From Trogon surrucura (taxonomy: Eukaryota > Chordata > Aves > Trogoniformes > Trogonidae), in contig CM036632.1 of NCBI GenBank assembly GCA_020746105.1, positions 3,968,001 through 4,032,000 on the forward strand: a DNA stretch of 64,000 nucleotides, written 5' to 3'. The translations under genes were made by a program, and so were the position numbers. Each line of letters begins with the position of its first letter. The stretch's first letter is position 1. Shown here one piece after another: positions 60,175 through 64,000 of the stretch. The notes beneath the pieces were generated by a model. The model saw nothing but the letters and a program-made list of their open reading frames with translations, searched no databases and had not been told where the DNA came from.

Positions 60175-60340
60175 AATTCAGATGCGGTTCCAATAAAGCT
60201 GCGGATGTTGGGTTTTAATGGCAATTAACAGCTGTTAAAAGGCGCGAGACCTATTCTAAATAATACCTAGAGCTTCTGGTGCCTTTCATGAAGGGATTTG
60301 AAAATACGTTTGTGAGAGTTAATTTTAAGCCACGATAATG
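60175..60340. promoter_or_regulatory. Candidate conserved non-coding element
   Basis: Contains TTTTAATGGCAATTAACAG, CTAAATAATACC and GAGTTAATTTTAAGCC. It is AT-rich between GC-rich flanks and non-coding. Confidence 0.37.
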
Positions 60341-60589
60341 TACCCCGGGGAGGCAGAGGGGTTTACCTTGTTTTCAGGACAGGAAGTAGCAGCAGGGCCA
60401 GGGCAAGGAGGCATCACTGGGGCAGTTTTCACTGTCATTCCCCCTGTCTTTTATTTTGGGGGGGACATTAACTCCGCACAAAATCAGAGGCACTCGCAAG
60501 CTTAACCTTCAGCAGGACCCTTGTGCTGGGGGGGCAGGTAGGAAATCGTCTTTCCCTGGGAGATGCTGCAAATCTGGATTTTCCAGTTC

Positions 60590-60870
60590 CTGGAGGGCTC
60601 TGCTTGTTTAAATTAGAAGCAGATAGGAGAGGTGAATTTTAAGAAGGACAGAGCAAAGGCACACAAGTATGCAGTTAACTTCTAAACTTCTTTCTCTGGA
60701 TCTCCCGCTGAGTAAATGCTTTAGGAGCTTCAAACCACAGCTTTTAATATCTCCTTAACATGCCCCGCGATTCCTTCCCCCCTGTCAAAGCGGCAAGAGC
60801 AGCTGTGAATATTTTCCATTTTAAAATGTTTTGTATGCATACAAAAGTACCTGCAAGCTCCTGTGGGCCA
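60590..60870. promoter_or_regulatory. Candidate conserved non-coding element
   Basis: A low-CpG, complex block with GCAGTTAACTTC, GCTTTTAATATCTCC, TTCCATTTTAAAATG and palindromic TGTATGCATACA at 60833-60844. Non-coding; possible enhancer. Confidence 0.37.
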
Positions 60871-61959
60871 GGCTACGGAGAAACGCTGAAGCCAAGGGTG
60901 TGTATTTTATATCAGACCTCAAAATAGCACATGCTGCTGCCTCTTGCTTCTCTTGTCCTGCGTCCAGGAGGGTATTTTTGATTTAACTGACAGATCAAGG
61001 GAAAAATGCCCAAATCACTCCATCGATGCAGAAGAACTTGTCATTCGGAGCTCAGCGTTCCCGTTCGCCCGGACACGGGATTGTTTTAAACTCAACACAT
61101 GCAGAACCTGTAATACCAGGGTGTTATAAGGGGGATGCAGATTTGGGGAGGTTTCCCATGCACGTTTCTCCGCTAAACCACTTTTTTTTTTTTTCCTGCT
61201 GGAAGGTGTAACTGCCGTTTCCACACCTTACAACCGATTTAGCAGCCGGTCCATAGCCGAAAAAATGCGGGCAGTAATTACAGCTTTGGGATTCACGCTC
61301 CTCTCCAAGCTCTCCATGGGTTATGCGTGTCAGCCCTCCTCCCCGGCTATTTTTTTACCCCTGATCTTGGATGAAAAAAGCTCATTATTGGGTAAAAGGG
61401 GGGAAAAAAAAGAAAAAAAGGAAAATAAAACCACTCTGATCTATCGAAGAGCCAATCTAGCTGCCACAAAAGCCTGGTAGGAGAAGCACACGGGGCAGGT
61501 CCTGACGTGGGGGGGGTCCCAGCTCAGGATTTGGGGGGAGGCAAACGAGTGTGCAGGTGGCAGTGGGGAAAAGCGGGGGCGTTTTGTGCCTACACACTCG
61601 CTCTCCCGCGCCGGGCAGTTTGGAAAAAAAAAAAAAACCCCACAAAAAAACCCCAACAAACCAGCAGGCTTTATTTGGACTTGAAAACCAGACTGCGGTT
61701 TGGGAGATGTTTGGCTTTTCCAAATCCCCGGAGCTGTGGGATGGGAACTGCTGGGAATTTGGCGGGGAGGGGGGGGGGGGCACCAACCACGTCCCCGCGT
61801 CCCCCGCAAAATGGGTCAGCAGGGCTGGGGTGGTGCGAGGATGCCACAGCCTCCGGTGACCCCCGGGTGCAGGGTACAGCCACTTTTGGGGGGGGATAAG
61901 TGATTTTTTGGGCTTCCCCCACCCCGCCCCATGCAAAGCCCGCAGCCAGGCTGAGCGCG

Positions 61960-62045
61960 GGCTTTATAATCAGCCAGGATTTATGGAGAAAAAGCTGTTC
62001 TGGTCATTAATCAGGAATTCTTCGCTCAGTTCCCAAGCTGTTTCC
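61960..62045. promoter_or_regulatory. Candidate conserved non-coding element
   Basis: A short island with CTTTATAATCAGCC and GGTCATTAATCAGGAATTC, set between C-rich tracts. Homeodomain-type cores; no open frame of note. Confidence 0.3.
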
Positions 62046-62269
62046 CCGGGGATCTCCTTGTCAGGACCCCCACCGTCCTCAGCTCCCCCCCCCGCGACGG
62101 ACGGCAACTCTTTCCTTGCAGACAAGGGGGCTGGGGTGGGCAAGGTCCCTGTTTTTTTTTTTAACTGTCCCCCCCCATCGCTGAATAAATCCCCCAGGAT
62201 TAACCAGAATAAATCCCAGCAGGACCACCCCCTCTTTTTGCCTTCGAATCCCACCTCTGCCCCCACAGG

Positions 62270-62294
62270 ATTTTTTTTTTTTTTTTTTTTTTTG
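62270..62294. repeat. Poly(T) tract
   Basis: About 24 consecutive T. No adjacent retroposon was recognised on either strand. Confidence 0.8.
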
Positions 62295-62384
62295 TGGGGT
62301 TAGGACCCCACTGTCAGCTCCAATTCTTCTTTTAACACGGGGGGGGTATAAAATCAGGGCAAAGCTTCGCCGGCGCGTCGGAGA

Positions 62385-62510
62385 TCGTTGCCGTCCGTGG
62401 TTTTAATGTGATTTATGCCTGGTTTTCTAAATCCAGCTGCTGACTGCACGCTTTAAATTTAGCTCCAAAAACACCCTGAAAAACATGAAGTAAACACGTT
62501 AAAAACTGCC
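62385..62510. promoter_or_regulatory. Candidate conserved non-coding element
   Basis: Contains TTTTAATGTGATTTATGCC and GCTTTAAATTTAGCTCC. AT-rich against GC-rich flanks, non-coding. Confidence 0.32.
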
Positions 62511-63465
62511 GGGGCTGCAGATGGAGATGCATGGGGGGGGGGTTTGATTTATTTGGGGGGAGGACCTTGGGGCAGGATGGGGTTCCCAGTGGGGTGCAAA
62601 ACTGAGCGCTGGGTTTGTGATGAACAGTGGAGTGTGTGCCCCCCCTCAAGAAAAAAAGCACCAAAACACACTTTGGCAGCCCCCCCCCGCCCAAAACGGA
62701 AGATGCATTTGGTGGGGGGGGAATCAGTTTGCTTTGCCTCCCAAATCTCCAGGCAGGATCCCCCTCCCCGAAATCCCAGCTGTGCCCCCCCTCCCCTCCA
62801 TCCTCCCCCTCGTCCTACCTGCATCCCTGGGGCAGGGGTGGAGGAGAAAAGAAATGGGGAAAAAAAATTAAAAAAAGGAAAAAAAAAAAAGGAGAAAAAG
62901 TGTGGGGGAAAAAAAAAGAAAAATAAGGGGAAAGAAGAGCAGGGCAGAGCTGGAGGGCGCAGGGCGGGCGGGGGTGTCCCCCCCGCTCCGTGGGAACCTG
63001 CCGGGAGCCCGGGGGGGGGGCAACGCTGAGCAAGCGCTGCTCGGGGGGACACCCCCCACAATATTTTTTTTTTTTTAATAAAAGGGTATTTTTGGAGAAA
63101 GCGGTGAGTGCGGGAAAGCCGTGCGGGCAAAAAAACCGCGAGAGCCGCCACCCCCCGACTTCCCCGGGGGGCTCAGTCCGGGCCCCCCCCCCCCCCCGCT
63201 TCATTGCGGTTATCCCCCCCCCCCTTTTCCCGAAAGAACGTGGAAAAAAATTGGGGGGAAAAAAAAAAGGAGGGGGGGGCGCGTTGATGTGGAAAATGGT
63301 GGGAAAACGGCGCCCGCCCCCAGCGCAGCCGCAGCACCGAGGGGAAAAAAAAATCATAACAAAAAATCTGTGTATATCGAGATATGGGGGGAGGTTTTTT
63401 TTTTGGGGGGGTGCGGCTCGGTGCTTTGCAGCAGCGGGGTTGCTGCTACAAGATGGCTCCTGGTA

Positions 63466-63508
63466 GGGAGAGGGAGGAGGAGGAGGAGGAGAAGAAGGAG
63501 GAGGAAGG
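63466..63508. repeat. GAG/GAA trinucleotide repeat
   Basis: An interrupted purine trinucleotide run in the terminal CpG-dense region. Confidence 0.8.
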
Positions 63509-63564
63509 GCCGGAGCCGCGGGGGGAAGGGGGGGGGACAGCCCGGCCCCCCCCCGCCACGCCCG

Positions 63565-63720
63565 GGGTTTTTATGAGCATTTCGCTGATTTATGGCATTG
63601 CCAACCCCCCGTCCCGGGGACAGCGGCCGGGAGGTCCGGGCGTGAAGGCATTAAACATTTATAAAATATGCTTTTAAAGCCACATAAAAGCGATCAAGCC
63701 ATTAATATCTTTTTTTTTTT
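63565..63720. promoter_or_regulatory. Candidate conserved block near putative TNRC18 start
   Basis: Contains TTTTTATGAGCATTTCGC, GCATTAAACATTTATAAAATA and AAGCCATTAATATC. AT-rich and complex within an otherwise homopolymer-rich CpG region. It could be a proximal enhancer or part of a first exon. Confidence 0.33.
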
Positions 63721-63885
63721 TCCTTCTCCCCCCCTTTTTTTTTAATGTTTACTAAAGAAGACGGGTTAAAAAAGAAAACAAAAAAATCAAAAAAAAGCGT
63801 CCTCTTGGAAGCACGGGGGTTTGAGCCCTCGCCTCTGACGCAGCCGGCTTTTGCTCTTCGATATAAATAAAAACATATTTTTATT

Positions 63886-63906
63886 CCCCCCCCCCCCCCC
63901 CCCCCC
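63886..63906. repeat. Poly(C) tract of 21
   Basis: Twenty-one consecutive C. With C15 at 63183-63197 and several G8-12 runs it makes this end of the window prone to G-quadruplex/i-motif folding and to sequencing errors. Confidence 0.85.
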
Positions 63907-64000
63907 TCCGCGTTAAGCGCCTTTCGGAGCGTGAGAGCTCGCCGAGGAACGCGCCGCCGTTTTGCTGAAAACCATTAAAAATAAAGGAGGAAAGTGCCGG

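Larger units (their letters stand above)
62900..64000 (+). promoter_or_regulatory. CpG-dense region, possible TNRC18 5' region
   Basis: CpG-dense, homopolymer-rich DNA (G, C, A and T runs of 8-21 bases) continues to the window end. CAAGATGGCTCC at 63449-63460 is a YY1-type motif. A GAG/GAA purine repeat (63466-63508) follows, then an AT-rich complex block at 63565-63720. By the conserved vertebrate order ACTB-FBXL18-TNRC18 this is where the 5' end of TNRC18 would be expected on the + strand. No TNRC18 coding exon, splice donor or start codon can be named. A 74-codon frame from 63453 is glutamate-rich and probably chance. Confidence 0.4.

Noticed and set aside
62544..63576. Overlapping frames of 150-200 codons on both strands
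   Set aside because: Lysine, glycine, phenylalanine and proline runs arise directly from A, G, T and C homopolymers.

Overview
The window is vertebrate nuclear DNA, most probably from a bird that is not chicken. The evidence is the first gene, cytoplasmic beta-actin (ACTB). Its promoter core, first-intron enhancer and 3'UTR zipcode closely match what I know of chicken ACTB, but differ at many positions. GC-rich isochores, long G and C homopolymers and CpG islands fit a gene-dense avian chromosome. A crocodilian or turtle is less likely but not excluded from sequence alone.

Layout. Positions 1-1660 are ACTB upstream sequence with a 28-bp tandem repeat. Positions 1661-6745 are the complete ACTB gene on the + strand: GC boxes, CCAAT box, CArG box, TATA-like box, non-coding exon 1, five coding exons encoding 375 residues, and a 3'UTR ending after AATAAA at 6722. 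Positions 6746-11900 are intergenic with no gene that I can support. Positions 11930-31075 are the complete FBXL18 gene on the + strand: a CpG-island promoter with YY1/TISU-type motifs and five coding exons encoding 713 residues (F-box, then leucine-rich repeats). Its 3.0-kb third intron holds a 26-bp polypyrimidine tandem repeat and a small antisense ORF with one membrane segment. Its 11.6-kb fourth intron holds a 143-bp near-palindrome.

Positions 31076-64000 have no supported protein-coding gene. From about 34.7 kb onward GC-rich DNA alternates with AT-rich, motif-dense blocks (TAAT/ATTA homeodomain cores, octamers, an RFX-like site). These look like conserved developmental enhancers, but conservation cannot be tested here. 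The window ends in a CpG-dense, homopolymer-rich region (about 62.9-64.0 kb) with a YY1-like motif. In vertebrates the gene order is ACTB-FBXL18-TNRC18 in one orientation, so this end is a good candidate for the 5' region of TNRC18. That is inference from synteny, because no TNRC18 coding exon is visible.

ACTB supplies the ubiquitous actin monomer. FBXL18 is a substrate receptor of an SCF ubiquitin ligase. They are neighbours by conserved synteny, not by a shared pathway. I recognised no transposable element with certainty, no tRNA or rRNA, and no CRISPR.
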